64,000 nucleotides of DNA from Egicoccus sp. AB-alg2. Lineage in GTDB: Bacteria > Actinomycetota > Nitriliruptoria > Nitriliruptorales > Nitriliruptoraceae. The position numbers were made by a program, and so were the translations under genes. The notes under the pieces were generated by a model. The model was not told the origin of the DNA and did not search any database. It saw only the letters and a list, made by a program, of their open reading frames with translations. Shown here piece by piece: positions 16,560 through 27,068 of the stretch (the first letter of the stretch is position 1; each line of letters opens with the position of its first letter). Location: positions 490,349 through 554,348 of the forward strand of contig NZ_JBGUAX010000001.1 of NCBI RefSeq assembly GCF_041821065.1. The letters run 5' to 3'.

Positions 16560-17411
16560 ATGCGCGACACGCCCTTGCAGGGCCGCACGGTCCTGATCAC
16601 CGGTGGCTCCCGTGGCCTGGGCGCCGCCACCGCCCGGCGGGTGGCCGCCCTGGGGGCGCGTGTCGTGATCACCTACCGCGAGCGGGCGCAGGACGCCGCC
16701 GCCGTGGTCGCTGCCTGCGAGGCCCGGACCCGCGGTGCCCGGGCCGAGCAGCTCGACCTGCGCGAGGAGGACAGCGTCCGGGACCTGTTCTCGCGGCTGG
16801 AGGCGCGCGGCGACGATCTGGACGTGGTGATCGCCAACGCGGCCGCGACCGCGTTCAAACCGCTGCTGGAGGTCAAGCCCCACCAGCTCGACAAGACCTT
16901 CGCCATCTCCGTGCGCCACTTCCTGCTCACGGTGCAGCTGGCGTTCCCCTTCCTGCAGCGTCGCGGCGGACGCGTCGTGGCCGTCTCGGGCGCCGACACC
17001 GTCGGCTACCTCCCCGGGCACGGGCTGCTCGCCGCCGCGAAGGCCAGCATGGAGACGATGGTGCGCTACCTCGGCTGCGAACTCGGCCCCCACGGCGTGA
17101 CGGCCGTCGGCGTCCTGCCCGGCTACGTCGACACGGCCTCGATCCGCATGATGGCCGGGCCGTACCACGACAAGCTCGTCGCCGCCGAGGAACGGACGCA
17201 TCCGCTGCGCACGGCTGCCAGCCCGGACGACGCCGCCGAGGTGATCGCGATGCTGTGCCGCGACGAGGCCCGCTGGCTCAACGGCCAGATCGTGCAGAAC
17301 GACGGGGGCGGCCTGTTCGCGGCGCTCGGCCGGTTCGGACAGGCCTGGGCGATGGTGCCGGACGACGCCGCGCCCCCGGATGCCAGCGACGCGCCGATGC
17401 TGCGGGAGTGA
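16560..17411 (+). CDS. FabL-like short-chain dehydrogenase lacking the catalytic Tyr
   Basis: 283 residues from ATG 16560. The Rossmann NADP(H) site is clear (TGGSRGLG, near 14-21). Other landmarks are IANAA and the ending LNGQIVQNDGG. By layout it resembles enoyl-ACP reductase III (FabL), which uses Tyr-x6-Lys. Here the aligned segment reads GHGLLAAAKAS: the Lys is kept but the Tyr position is His, and no Tyr-x3-Lys is present. It may be a variant or an inactive homologue. It is convergent with recD2, six bases apart. Confidence 0.85.
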   Translation: MRDTPLQGRTVLITGGSRGLGAATARRVAALGARVVITYRERAQDAAAVVAACEARTRGARAEQLDLREEDSVRDLFSRLEARGDDLDVVIANAAATAFKPLLEVKPHQLDKTFAISVRHFLLTVQLAFPFLQRRGGRVVAVSGADTVGYLPGHGLLAAAKASMETMVRYLGCELGPHGVTAVGVLPGYVDTASIRMMAGPYHDKLVAAEERTHPLRTAASPDDAAEVIAMLCRDEARWLNGQIVQNDGGGLFAALGRFGQAWAMVPDDAAPPDASDAPMLRE

Positions 17412-17417
17412 GCGCCC

Positions 17418-19577
17418 TCAGCCCCGCACGGCCTGCTCCAGACGCCACGCGAGGCCCGTCCGGCGGTCGCTGGGCCGGTCGTGCCGCGCCGCCACGCGCA
17501 GCGCCTCCGCCTGCCCGACCACGATGAGCGCCCGCTGGGCCCGGGTGATGGCGGTGTAGACGAGGTTGCGCCACAGCATCGTGCGGTGCGAGCCGTCACA
17601 GACCAGCACCACGACCGGCCACTCCCCGCCCTGCGACTTGTGCACGGTCACGGCCCAGGCCGCCACCAGGTCGCGTGCCTGGTCGCTGTCGTAGGTGACC
17701 TCGCCTCGAGGGAACGCGACGCGCAGTGTCTTGCCCCGCCGGCTGAGGTCCACGACCCGACCGACGTCCCCGTTCGCGACATCGAGTTCGGGATCGTTCC
17801 GGGTCTGCATCACGCGGTCGCCGACGTGGAACCCGGCGACGCTCGGCCGGCCCTCGGCAGGATTCAGCCGCTCCTTCAGCGCCGCGTTGAGCGCGTCGAC
17901 GCCGGCCGGGCCGCGGTACATGGGCGCGAGCACCTGCACGTCGTCGACCTCGACGTCGAAGTACGACGGGACGCGCTCGGCGACCGCCTGCACGACCCGG
18001 GGAACGATCGCCTGGCGGCGCGGTTCCTCCGCGAGGAAGACGTCGCCGTCCACGCCGCGCAGTACGCCGACCTCACCTGCGAGCACCTCGCGCGCCAGCC
18101 CGACGATGCGGCTGCCCGCGGCCTGCCGGTGGATCTCGGTGAGCTCGGTCGACGGCACGACGCTGCTGCGCAGCACGTCGCGCAACACGTCGCCGGGTCC
18201 CACCGACGGCAGCTGGTCCGGATCGCCGACCAGCAGCAGGTGCGACCCCTCGTCGACGGCGCGGACCAGTCGACCGGCGAGCCAGGTGTCGCACATCGAC
18301 ACCTCGTCGACCACGAGCAGGTCCTGGGGCAGCCGCTCGTGCTCGCCGTAGCGGAACGCGAAGCCGCCCCCGTTGACGGGGCGCGCCTCCAGGAGGCGGT
18401 GCACGGTCGTGGCGGAGCGCCCGACCAGCTCCTCCAGACGCTTGGCCGCCCGCCCGGTCGGGGCGCACAGCGCCACCTCGAGGTCCGCGGCCTCCGCCGC
18501 GCGCACCACCTCCTGCACCGTCCGGGTCTTGCCGGTCCCGGGCCCGCCGGTCAGCACCGACACGGGGCTCGCGAACACGGCCCGCACGGCCGCCGCCTGT
18601 CCGGCGGTGAGCTCGTCGGAGGGCTCGACCGCGTCCAGGTGCCCGCGCAGCCGCGAGCGGGCGGTCGTGAGCAGCCGCGTGAGCCCTTCGGCCAGGTCGC
18701 GTTCGGCCTCGAAGCCCGCCGGCGTGGACACCACCGGTGTGCCCGCGACCTCCTCGACCTCGAGGGTGCCGTCGGCCACGGCGGCGTCGATGCCCGAGCC
18801 GGCCAGGATGGCGTCGACACGCAGCAACTGCATCGCCGCCCGGACGCAGTCCTCACGGGGCAGGTGCTGGTGCCCGTCGCTGCGGCGTGCGGCGGCGACC
18901 GCGGCCCTGGCACCCGCCGCCAGGCGCCGCGGGTCGCTGGGCGCGATGCCACGTGCGCGGCCGAGCGCGTCGGCATGAGCGAAGCGGACCCGCTCGGCGT
19001 CCAGCAGCCGGTAGGGATCCTCGCGGGCGAGCCGGGCGCTGTCGGACCCGAAGCGCGCGTGGGCGGAGCGCACCGCGTCCATCGGCCAGCCGGCGGGCTC
19101 GACGAGCCGCACCAGCTCACCGAGGACCTGGCCGGTCATCCAGGCGTCGTGCAACGCCGCGGCGTCGTCGGGGTCGAGGCCGGCCTCGCCGACGAGGCGG
19201 GCGACCTCGTGCTCGATGACCCGGCCCGCGCCCGCACCGAAGGTGGTCAGCACCCGCATCCGGGCCTTCTCCGGCACGTGCTCGAACCGGTCGGAGGCGA
19301 GGAAGCTGCGCAGCCCGGCCACCGAGGACGGCGCGACCTGCTCGTAGTAGACGCTCTCGAACGTGCGTCCGTACCGGGGATGGTCGCGCCACCGGCCGAC
19401 GAGGGTCAGGGTCTGCCCCTCGACGACGTCCGACAGCGGCCCGGTGCAGCGTGCCCCGCCCTCGCCCTCCAGGGCGAACTCGACCACGCCGAACCCCGTG
19501 TCGGCATCGGCGTAGACGACGCCGAGCACCTCGCCGGTGATGCGTTCGTCGGCCAGCAGGTTCCCGCTAGCGGCCAT
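17418..19577 (-). CDS. recD2: RecD2-type 5'-3' DNA helicase
   Basis: 719-residue superfamily 1B helicase. The N-terminal extension contains the OB-like and helix-hairpin-helix region of RecD2 (about 1-330). The motor has Walker A GGPGTGKT (near 344), DEVS in LVVDEVSM (near 424), GDPDQLPSVGPG and the C-terminal TVHKSQGGEWPVV and YTAITRAQ motifs. There are no RecB/RecC neighbours, as expected for RecD2. Start ATG (19575-19577) overlaps the end of the upstream gene by 11 bases. Confidence 0.94.
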   Translation of the reverse strand: MAASGNLLADERITGEVLGVVYADADTGFGVVEFALEGEGGARCTGPLSDVVEGQTLTLVGRWRDHPRYGRTFESVYYEQVAPSSVAGLRSFLASDRFEHVPEKARMRVLTTFGAGAGRVIEHEVARLVGEAGLDPDDAAALHDAWMTGQVLGELVRLVEPAGWPMDAVRSAHARFGSDSARLAREDPYRLLDAERVRFAHADALGRARGIAPSDPRRLAAGARAAVAAARRSDGHQHLPREDCVRAAMQLLRVDAILAGSGIDAAVADGTLEVEEVAGTPVVSTPAGFEAERDLAEGLTRLLTTARSRLRGHLDAVEPSDELTAGQAAAVRAVFASPVSVLTGGPGTGKTRTVQEVVRAAEAADLEVALCAPTGRAAKRLEELVGRSATTVHRLLEARPVNGGGFAFRYGEHERLPQDLLVVDEVSMCDTWLAGRLVRAVDEGSHLLLVGDPDQLPSVGPGDVLRDVLRSSVVPSTELTEIHRQAAGSRIVGLAREVLAGEVGVLRGVDGDVFLAEEPRRQAIVPRVVQAVAERVPSYFDVEVDDVQVLAPMYRGPAGVDALNAALKERLNPAEGRPSVAGFHVGDRVMQTRNDPELDVANGDVGRVVDLSRRGKTLRVAFPRGEVTYDSDQARDLVAAWAVTVHKSQGGEWPVVVLVCDGSHRTMLWRNLVYTAITRAQRALIVVGQAEALRVAARHDRPSDRRTGLAWRLEQAVRG

Positions 19578-20616
19578 CGGGTCGCTCCGGCTCGGTGCTG
19601 GCAGCGGCGTCCGACTCGGTCGTGGCCGGGCGGGCCACGGACCACCGCAGGCGCCCCCGGGCACTCAACTGGTCCAACAAGGTCGCCGGCACCTCGATGC
19701 GTGCCGGTGGCGTCGCCCCGGCGTCGGCGTGGCCGGCCAGGATCGCCTCGGACAGGGCGACCACGGCGTCCACGCCCAGCCCGACGACGTCGCGTCCGTA
19801 GGCCCAGGCCCGCGCCACCTCGCCGGCCGTCCCGCGGCTCTCCACCACGCATGCCCAGCGGGGTGCGGCCGCCCCCTCGACGGGCTCGTCCCCGCGCTCC
19901 CACCGGCGCTGGACGACCGCGCGCAGCCATGGGGCCCGCACGGCGTTGGCGGTGCCCTGCAACAGTTCGGCCCGCCACGCGCTGACGGCGAGATAGGTCC
20001 GAGCCACGCGCAGGCCGGGCGCGTAGCGCTGGACGGCGAGCGGGTCCGGCCCCGGCACGGCGGCGGCGTGCGCCGGTCCGATGGGCCGGGGGAACCACGC
20101 CAACCGCCTGGCCTCGCCGGCAAGCTCCTCGGTGTGTCGACCGTCGAGCAGCACCGGCATCGGCCGCGCCAGCACACCCGCGGCCCGGCCACGCAACCCC
20201 GGCGCGACGGCCTTCCGCCATCCGCCGCGGTCGGGGAACGCCCACGTGACGTGCACCTCGACCGGGCCGCGGACGGCCGCGAGCGCCGTCGCCGCGAGGA
20301 GGTCGCCCACGGCGCTGCCAGCGGCCGGCACCACGACCACCCCGGCCTGCCGCGCCAGCCCGTCGAGTCCGTCGTAGGCCACCTCCGCGACCACCGCGTC
20401 GGTGCCGGCGTCGACCGCGTGCAGGCCGCGGCGGGCGGCTTCGCCCAGGAGCTCGGCCCGCCGGTCGGGATCGCGCACGGCCACGACGGCGAGGTCGGCG
20501 TCGGCCGCCGCCGCGAGGTCCGCGGCTCCGGTCACGAGGTGGCCACGCTCCCCCAACGCACGCACCAGCCGGCGGCCGGTGAGCCCACCGGCGCCCAGCA
20601 CGGTGATCGTGCCCAC
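19567..20616 (-). CDS. Saccharopine-dehydrogenase-like NAD(P)-binding protein
   Basis: 349 residues beginning with a Rossmann motif (VLGAGGLTGRRL). The fold then follows membrane-type saccharopine reductase-like proteins (AAGSAVGDLLAATAL, WAFPDRGG, RRLAWFPRPIGPAHA). True saccharopine metabolism is unlikely; relatives include trans-acting enoyl reductase and sterol-associated oxidoreductases. Start GTG (20614-20616), AGGAG seven bases upstream. It overlaps recD2 and shares its transcript. Confidence 0.75.
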   Translation of the reverse strand: MGTITVLGAGGLTGRRLVRALGERGHLVTGAADLAAAADADLAVVAVRDPDRRAELLGEAARRGLHAVDAGTDAVVAEVAYDGLDGLARQAGVVVVPAAGSAVGDLLAATALAAVRGPVEVHVTWAFPDRGGWRKAVAPGLRGRAAGVLARPMPVLLDGRHTEELAGEARRLAWFPRPIGPAHAAAVPGPDPLAVQRYAPGLRVARTYLAVSAWRAELLQGTANAVRAPWLRAVVQRRWERGDEPVEGAAAPRWACVVESRGTAGEVARAWAYGRDVVGLGVDAVVALSEAILAGHADAGATPPARIEVPATLLDQLSARGRLRWSVARPATTESDAAASTEPERPDGR

Positions 20617-20809
20617 CCTGACACTCCTGCCCGCTCCGACACGGCGCGCCGCCCGGCGCACCACCCGTCGCACGACGGTCGGGCGAGGAGGCTACGGCGG
20701 GACGGCGGCGCGCGCCGCACCGGGGTGCCACGTGTCGTGGATGCGTGACTCGGACGACCCCGGGTGCGAGGATGCACGTCCGCGCTTGCCACCCTCCAAG
20801 AGGCCGACG

Positions 20810-21199
20810 GTGCTGCCACCGACCCCTGTTCCCGTGCCGACCGACGGGTCGGTGCTGGTGCGTGTGACGGCCCACGACCATTCCTGGGCCCGTCGCCTGC
20901 CGCCGGTTCCGGACGGGCGCGTCCTGACCGTCACGGTGGGGCACCCCGACCTGCTGCCCGTCGCCGTGGACGACCTCGTCAGCGGCGGCTACCGCATCGC
21001 CGGCGTGGCCGCGGCCCACCGACCGGTCGGGCGCAACGTGGACGTGCTCGTCCCGGGTGAGCTGCGGCGGGCGCACCTGGGCTGGTGGGAGCAGCTGCTG
21101 GTTGGCGCCGAACGCGTCTTCGACCTGCGGCTCGGACCGGTCGCCCGGGTGCTGGCGGCCGAGCTGGACCTCCACCTGCGGGCCATGGCCGCCGGCTGA
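20810..21199 (+). CDS. Hypothetical protein
   Basis: 129 residues from GTG 20810, chosen because AAGAGG lies six bases upstream; an ATG at 20741 is in frame but without a ribosome site. Sequence such as VLVRVTAHDHSWARRLP and VAVDDLVSGGYRIAGVAA suggests a small alpha/beta domain. No family recognised. It is divergent from the saccharopine-dehydrogenase-like gene. Confidence 0.6.
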   Translation: MLPPTPVPVPTDGSVLVRVTAHDHSWARRLPPVPDGRVLTVTVGHPDLLPVAVDDLVSGGYRIAGVAAAHRPVGRNVDVLVPGELRRAHLGWWEQLLVGAERVFDLRLGPVARVLAAELDLHLRAMAAG

Positions 21200-21284
21200 T
21201 CCGGACGGTGGCCGCGTGGCAGCGCGTGGCCACGTGCACGCCTCGTACCGTGCGGGCAGACGTTCACCGGCAGGAGGGCGACAC

Positions 21285-21638
21285 ATGGCACGCGGGTCGA
21301 GACGCCAACTCGACGACTGGCGCAACCGCGCCGCTCGCGCGCTGGCGACCGACGCGTCGCCCGTCGCGGTGACCTGGCCGCGGCGGCTGGCCTGGGTCGG
21401 CGTCGGCGTGGGCGTGGGTGCGGCCGCGTCGAAGACGCGGCTGCTGCGGCGCCTGCCGCTGCGCACGATCGGCCGGGTCGCGACCACGCCGGTGACCACG
21501 ACGGTGCGCGAGGTCGGCCGGGCCGCCGCCTCCCCGCGGCAGGAGTCCGACGAACTGGTCGACCGGGCCGGCGCCGCCGTCGACGCGGTGACCGGGCTCG
21601 TCGACGCCTTCCGCGACCGCCGTCGCGACCAGCACTGA
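21285..21638 (+). CDS. Hypothetical protein with one hydrophobic Gly/Val segment
   Basis: 117 residues from ATG 21285 (GGAGGG upstream). The N-terminus is basic and helical (RRQLDDWRNRAARAL). A Gly/Val-rich segment near 37-48 (WVGVGVGVGAAASK) may be a short membrane anchor or glycine zipper. The tail has a helical repeat (VRRAG and VDRAGAAVDAVTGLVDAF types). No family assigned. Confidence 0.6.
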   Translation: MARGSRRQLDDWRNRAARALATDASPVAVTWPRRLAWVGVGVGVGAAASKTRLLRRLPLRTIGRVATTPVTTTVREVGRAAASPRQESDELVDRAGAAVDAVTGLVDAFRDRRRDQH

Positions 21639-21752
21639 TCTCGGCCGCGCCACCGGCCGGAGACGGCGGCGTCCCGGCGCCCTGAACCGACGCCGCTTCG
21701 GGGCCGGCACTGGCAGGCCCGACCCTGCTGCGCGCGCGATCGAGCAGAGTGC

Positions 21753-21781
21753 TTGCACTTGTTAGCGATGATGCGTACGCT
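21753..21781 (+). promoter_or_regulatory. Promoter of the H1-tailed protein gene
   Basis: -35 TTGCAC (21753-21758), 17-base spacer, -10 TACGCT (21776-21781). Initiation near 21788 gives a leader of about 44 bases. A palindrome cttgcaag overlaps the -10 end and could be an operator. Confidence 0.55.
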
Positions 21782-21831
21782 TGCAAGCAAGCAGGCAACC
21801 GCCGCGAACGCTCGAACGAGGAAGTCCCGCC

Positions 21832-22386
21832 ATGGCCACGACCGCCAAGAAGACGGCGAAGAAGACCGCCCGCAAGAAGACCGCTGCCAAGCGTACGACC
21901 GCCGCGGCCACGCAGCCCGTGCAGCCCGCCGAGCGCGAGCCCAAGGCGCTGCTCGAGGACGCCGGCTACGCCGCTGCCGGCCTGGCCCACGACGTCGTCG
22001 AACTCGCACGCGCCCTGCCGACGCGCCTGGAGGCCGTCCGCGCCGAGGACCTGCGCGGGCGCGTCGCCAAGGACGTCGAGGCACGTCTCGCGCAACTCAC
22101 CACGCTGATCGACAAGAAGGCCGCCGAGGGCCGCAAGGTCACCGCCGACGTCCGCAGGGACGCCCGCGTCGCCCGCCTCCTCGAGCAGACCGGCACCACC
22201 CGCTCGCAGGTCAAGGCCGCCGTCACCTCCGTGCGCAAGACCGCGGACGTGACCGTCGCCGCCGGACGCAACGCCGGACGCCGTCAGGCCGAGCTCGCCG
22301 CCAGCCAGCTCAAGGCCGCCGCGACCTCGCTGCGCCGCTCGGGCGAGACGGTCGTCGACGCCGCCGCCGAGACCACCCAAGACTGA
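21832..22386 (+). CDS. Histone-H1-like Lys-rich N-terminal tail protein
   Basis: 184 residues from ATG 21832 (GAGGAAG upstream). Residues 1-25 are an AKKTAKKTARKK-type Lys/Ala/Thr tail, like histone H1 and actinobacterial HU/Lsr2-type tails but at the N-terminus. The rest is predicted long amphipathic helix (ALLEDAGYAAAGLAHDVVEL, then AAGRNAGRRQAELAASQLKA), reminiscent of heparin-binding haemagglutinin-like coiled coils. It is probably DNA- or polyanion-binding. It has its own promoter and terminator, so it is monocistronic. Confidence 0.75.
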   Translation: MATTAKKTAKKTARKKTAAKRTTAAATQPVQPAEREPKALLEDAGYAAAGLAHDVVELARALPTRLEAVRAEDLRGRVAKDVEARLAQLTTLIDKKAAEGRKVTADVRRDARVARLLEQTGTTRSQVKAAVTSVRKTADVTVAAGRNAGRRQAELAASQLKAAATSLRRSGETVVDAAAETTQD

Positions 22387-22460
22387 CACCACGCCCACCT
22401 GGCATCCGACCTCGCGGCGAGTGGCATCTCCCCCCGCACGCCGTCGCCGCGGGACAACGC

Positions 22461-22493
22461 GCCGGCCCTCCCCTGCTCCCGGGGAGGGCCGGC
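22461..22493 (+). terminator. 13-bp perfect hairpin terminator
   Basis: gccggccctcccc (22461-22473), 7-base loop, ggggagggccggc (22481-22493), 75 bases after the H1-tailed gene. Very stable, no U-tract. Confidence 0.65.
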
Positions 22494-22574
22494 GGCGTTC
22501 GTGCACACGGGAACCCCCGCCGCGGCGGTAGTAGCCTCGCCCCTCCCCGTTCCCCGACGTGCCCGGAGCCCGGC

Positions 22575-23030
22575 GTGAGCCTCCACGACTCGATCGAGAC
22601 CGACCTGCGCACGGCCATGAAGGCGCGCGACAAGGAACGCACCTCCGCCCTGCGCATGGCGGTCGCGGCGCTGAAGAACCGTGCCGTCGCCGATGGGCAC
22701 GGCCCGCAGGGCCGGCTCGACGACGAGGTCGTGCAGCAGGTGCTGGCCTCGGAGGTCAAGCGCCGCCGCGAGGCCGCGACCGCCTTCCGCGACGCCGGTC
22801 GCACGGAGTCGGCGAGCAAGGAGGAGGCCGAGGCCGCCGTCTACGAGGCGTACCTGCCCCAGCAGCTCGGCGACGACGAACTCGCGGCCGTCGTGGACCA
22901 GACCATCGCCGAGCTGGGCGCGCAGGGTCCGCAGCAGATGGGACAGGTCATGAAGGCCGTCATGCCGAAGGTGCAGGGCCGCGCCGACGGCGCCCGCGTC
23001 TCCGCACTGGTCAAGCAGCGGCTGGCATAG
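22575..23030 (+). CDS. GatB/YqeY domain protein
   Basis: 151 residues, full length for the YqeY family, which resembles the tRNA-binding tail of GatB. The family signature is plain: [19 protein letters not shown] near the start, [13 protein letters not shown] in the middle and [19 protein letters not shown] near the end. Start GTG 22575 with GGAG eight bases upstream. Its biological role is unsettled. It sits 23 bases before the carboxylase gene, although that gene seems to have its own promoter. Confidence 0.93.
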   Translation: MSLHDSIETDLRTAMKARDKERTSALRMAVAALKNRAVADGHGPQGRLDDEVVQQVLASEVKRRREAATAFRDAGRTESASKEEAEAAVYEAYLPQQLGDDELAAVVDQTIAELGAQGPQQMGQVMKAVMPKVQGRADGARVSALVKQRLA

Positions 23031-23040
23031 GGCGAGCGTT

Positions 23041-23046
23041 TAGGCT
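23041..23046 (+). promoter_or_regulatory. -10 box of a leaderless mccB transcript
   Basis: TAGGCT ends seven bases before the ATG of mccB, the spacing expected when transcription starts on the start codon. The gene has no ribosome site. The same box and spacing occur at 41429. Confidence 0.45.
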
Positions 23047-23053
23047 GCGCGAC

Positions 23054-24661
<1,608 letters not shown>

Positions 24662-24667
24662 CACCAG

Positions 24668-24696
24668 GTGCCCGCCGGCGAACGGTCGGCGGGCAC
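24668..24696. terminator. Bidirectional hairpin between mccB and the anti-sigma-like gene
   Basis: gtgcccgccg (24668-24677), 9-base loop, cggcgggcac (24687-24696): a perfect 10-bp stem in a 54-base convergent gap. Confidence 0.6.
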
Positions 24697-24715
24697 GGGT
24701 GCGCGTGGACGCGCG

Positions 24716-25522
24716 TCAGCGGTGGATCGGGATGACCTGCACGCTGCGGGCCGACCCGTCGGCGGCGTCCTCCCAGTACACCTCGAGGGAGCCGCGCTGG
24801 AAGCCCTCCGGCAGCGCGACGGTCTCCCGGAACTCGCCGACGCAGCCGCTGCCGCAGGTCGCGGTCACGAAGCCGGGTTCGCCGACCTCGGGGCCGTTCT
24901 CCGCCCGGAACCGGTACAGCACGGTCGCCTCGTACACGTTGGCACAGCCGACGAGGTCGACGGCGTCACCGACGTCCTGGGCCGGCACCGGCGAGACGAC
25001 CTCGACGAACGCCTCGCCGGTGCGATCCTGGTGGCCGGCGCACGGGTCGGCGAGGGCGGCCGGGTCCGGCGTCCACACCGGGTCGCCCGCCGCGTCGCGC
25101 TCGCCCTCTTCCTCGACGACCACCGGGGGCGAGACCTCCTCGCGCCGCGGTTCGCGCTCGACCTCGTCGTCGGTGCCGCCTGACGGGCTTCGTTCCGGGC
25201 TCGGCGTGTCGTCGTCGGCGGTGTCGCGCGAAGGCGCATTGGGGCCCGCGGCCGTGTCCGGGTCGTCGGTGGGCGCCGGGGCAGGATCGGTCGTCGGCGC
25301 AGGTTCGGGGGACAGCGGCTGGACATCGACCCCGGTGACGCCGGTGAGCAGGTTCGTCACGCCGAGGCCGCCGACCACCAGCACCAGGGCCGCGGTGCCG
25401 CCCGCGACGGCGTGACGGGCGCGGCGACGACGCCGGCCGCGCCGCCACAGGCCGTCGACGTCGATCGGTGCGTTCGGCTCCCCCGCCGTGTCGCCCAACA
25501 GGCGGTCCAGGTCAACGGACAT
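24716..25522 (-). CDS. Membrane anti-sigma-like protein with extracellular Gmad2 domain
   Basis: 268 residues: a short basic cytosolic segment (1-37, WRRGRRRRRARH), one membrane helix (38-60) and a Pro/Asp/Glu-rich linker. A C-terminal Gmad2 immunoglobulin-like domain follows (about 150-268), with four or more cysteines (ADPCAGH, VGCANVY, TATCGSGCVG). It overlaps the ECF sigma gene by 11 bases, so an anti-sigma role is inferred from position; the zinc-binding HxxxCxxC motif is absent. The Gmad2 domain is strikingly like that of the lipoprotein at 27276-27926, including TPDPAAL and CGSGCVG. Confidence 0.8.
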   Translation of the reverse strand: MSVDLDRLLGDTAGEPNAPIDVDGLWRRGRRRRRARHAVAGGTAALVLVVGGLGVTNLLTGVTGVDVQPLSPEPAPTTDPAPAPTDDPDTAAGPNAPSRDTADDDTPSPERSPSGGTDDEVEREPRREEVSPPVVVEEEGERDAAGDPVWTPDPAALADPCAGHQDRTGEAFVEVVSPVPAQDVGDAVDLVGCANVYEATVLYRFRAENGPEVGEPGFVTATCGSGCVGEFRETVALPEGFQRGSLEVYWEDAADGSARSVQVIPIHR

Positions 25523-26021
25523 CGGTGTGCTCCTCCTGTGGGTCGGCCATCTCCAGGTGACGGCGCATCGCGTCCCGGGCGCGGTGCAGTTGCTGCCGGA
25601 TCGCCTCCGCGGAGGCCCCTTCGTGGTCGCCGATCTCCGCGGCGCTCCACCCCAGCACGTGGCGGAGCACCAGCACGCGGCGCTGCCGTGCCGACAGGGC
25701 GGCCAGCGCCTCGCGCACCAGCAGCGACGTGGCGGTGTCCGGCTCGTGGTGGACGTCGTCGCGCGCGACCCGCGACCTCGCGCGGCGCTCGAGGCGCCGC
25801 CGCCGAAGCTGTGAGCTGGCGAGGTTGATGGCGACCCGGTGGGCCCAGCCGCCGGGCGAGGCCAGCGTGCTCACCCGTTCCCAGTGGCTACAGGCGCGCA
25901 CCAGCGCCTCCTGCGCGATCTCCTCGGCGACGGCGCGGTCGTCGAGCAGCAGCTCCACCGCCCGTACCAGCCGGGGACGCTCCCGGTGCACGAAGGCGAC
26001 CAGCTCCGCCGGAGCACTCAC
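25512..26021 (-). CDS. ECF-family (SigE-like, SACE/sigma-70 region 2-4) sigma factor
   Basis: 169 residues. Region 2 (about 10-70: VHRERPRLVRAVELLLDD, EEIAQEALVRACSHW) and region 4 (about 105-160: ALSARQRRVLVLRHVLGWS, AIRQQLHRARDAMRRHL). Start GTG 26021, with a full AAGGAGGT ribosome site. Co-transcribed with the membrane Gmad2 protein. No autoregulatory ECF promoter could be identified upstream. Its regulon is unknown; the neighbouring leucine genes are on the opposite strand. Confidence 0.92.
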   Translation of the reverse strand: MSAPAELVAFVHRERPRLVRAVELLLDDRAVAEEIAQEALVRACSHWERVSTLASPGGWAHRVAINLASSQLRRRRLERRARSRVARDDVHHEPDTATSLLVREALAALSARQRRVLVLRHVLGWSAAEIGDHEGASAEAIRQQLHRARDAMRRHLEMADPQEEHTDVR

Positions 26022-26222
26022 CCGCCACCTCCTTCGACGTCGTTCGTGCCCATCACACGCACGGGCCCGCGGCAGCGTGACAGACCGGACCGTGCCCGTG
26101 CGCCAGCTGCGCGCCCGAAGGCGGCGCCGTGGCCAGCGTCCACGTCGTGACGGCATGCCGCGTTGGGTCCGTCACCGGCGTCGCGAGTAGCGTCCCGGCC
26201 GGCGCCGACCAGGGAGACCGCC

Positions 26223-27014
26223 GTGACCGATGCCCTGCTCATCGACCGTGACGACCGTGGCGTCGTCACGCTCACGCTGAACCGCCCGGAGGTGCGCAAC
26301 GCGTTCGATCCCGGGCTCATGAGCGCCATCCGTCGCGCGGTGGAAGAACTGGCCACCGATCCCGACGTCCGCGTCCTCGTCATCACCGGGGCAGGCGAGG
26401 TGTTCTCCGCCGGTGCCGACCTGACCTGGATGTCATCGGTGATGGACTACTCGTTCGAGGAATCGGTCGCCGACTCGCGTCACTTCGAGGCCATGCTCCG
26501 TGCGGTCGACGAGTTCCCGGCGCCGGTGGTCGCCCGCGTCAACGGGCACGCCATCGGCGGCGCCGCTGGACTGCTCGGTTGCGTGGACGTCGCCATCGCC
26601 GTCCGTGGCGCCAAGCTGGCCTTCACCGAGGTCCGCGTCGGGATCGCGCCCGCGATGATCTCCGCCTACGTGCAGCCTCGGATCGGCGTTCGGCACGCCC
26701 GGCGCTACTTCCTGACCGGGGAGCGGTTCGACGCCGACCGGGCCCTGCACATCGGGTTGGTCAGCGACGTGTGTGCGCGCGAGGACCTCGACGCGACCGT
26801 CGGCGACGTCGTCGCCCAACTGCTGGCCGCCGCGCCGGGTGCGCAGCGGGAGACCAAAGCGCTGATCCGCGAAATCGATCGTCTCGACCGCGAGGCATCG
26901 CAGGACCTGCGGCTGGAGCTCATCGCACGGCTGCGGGCCGGCGAGGAGGGGCAGGAGGGCATGCGCGCGTTCTTCGACAAGCGGCCCGCCCGGTGGGTGC
27001 CCACCGGGACCTGA
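26223..27014 (+). CDS. liuC: Enoyl-CoA hydratase/isomerase, probably methylglutaconyl-CoA hydratase
   Basis: 263-residue crotonase. The oxyanion-hole segments are present (FSAGADLTWM and NGHAIGGAAGLL), as is a catalytic-type Glu in AFTEVRVGIAPAMIS. ADLTWM and the surrounding MCC and HMG-CoA lyase genes point to hydration of 3-methylglutaconyl-CoA in leucine breakdown; substrate is inferred from context. Start GTG 26223 (GGGAGA upstream). A TAGCGT box at 26188-26193, shared with mccA, may be its -10. Confidence 0.87.
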   Translation: MTDALLIDRDDRGVVTLTLNRPEVRNAFDPGLMSAIRRAVEELATDPDVRVLVITGAGEVFSAGADLTWMSSVMDYSFEESVADSRHFEAMLRAVDEFPAPVVARVNGHAIGGAAGLLGCVDVAIAVRGAKLAFTEVRVGIAPAMISAYVQPRIGVRHARRYFLTGERFDADRALHIGLVSDVCAREDLDATVGDVVAQLLAAAPGAQRETKALIREIDRLDREASQDLRLELIARLRAGEEGQEGMRAFFDKRPARWVPTGT

Positions 27015-27068
27015 ACGCCGGCGGCGACCCGGGGGCGTTCGCCGCGTGCGCGTCCGGGCGTCGGACGC

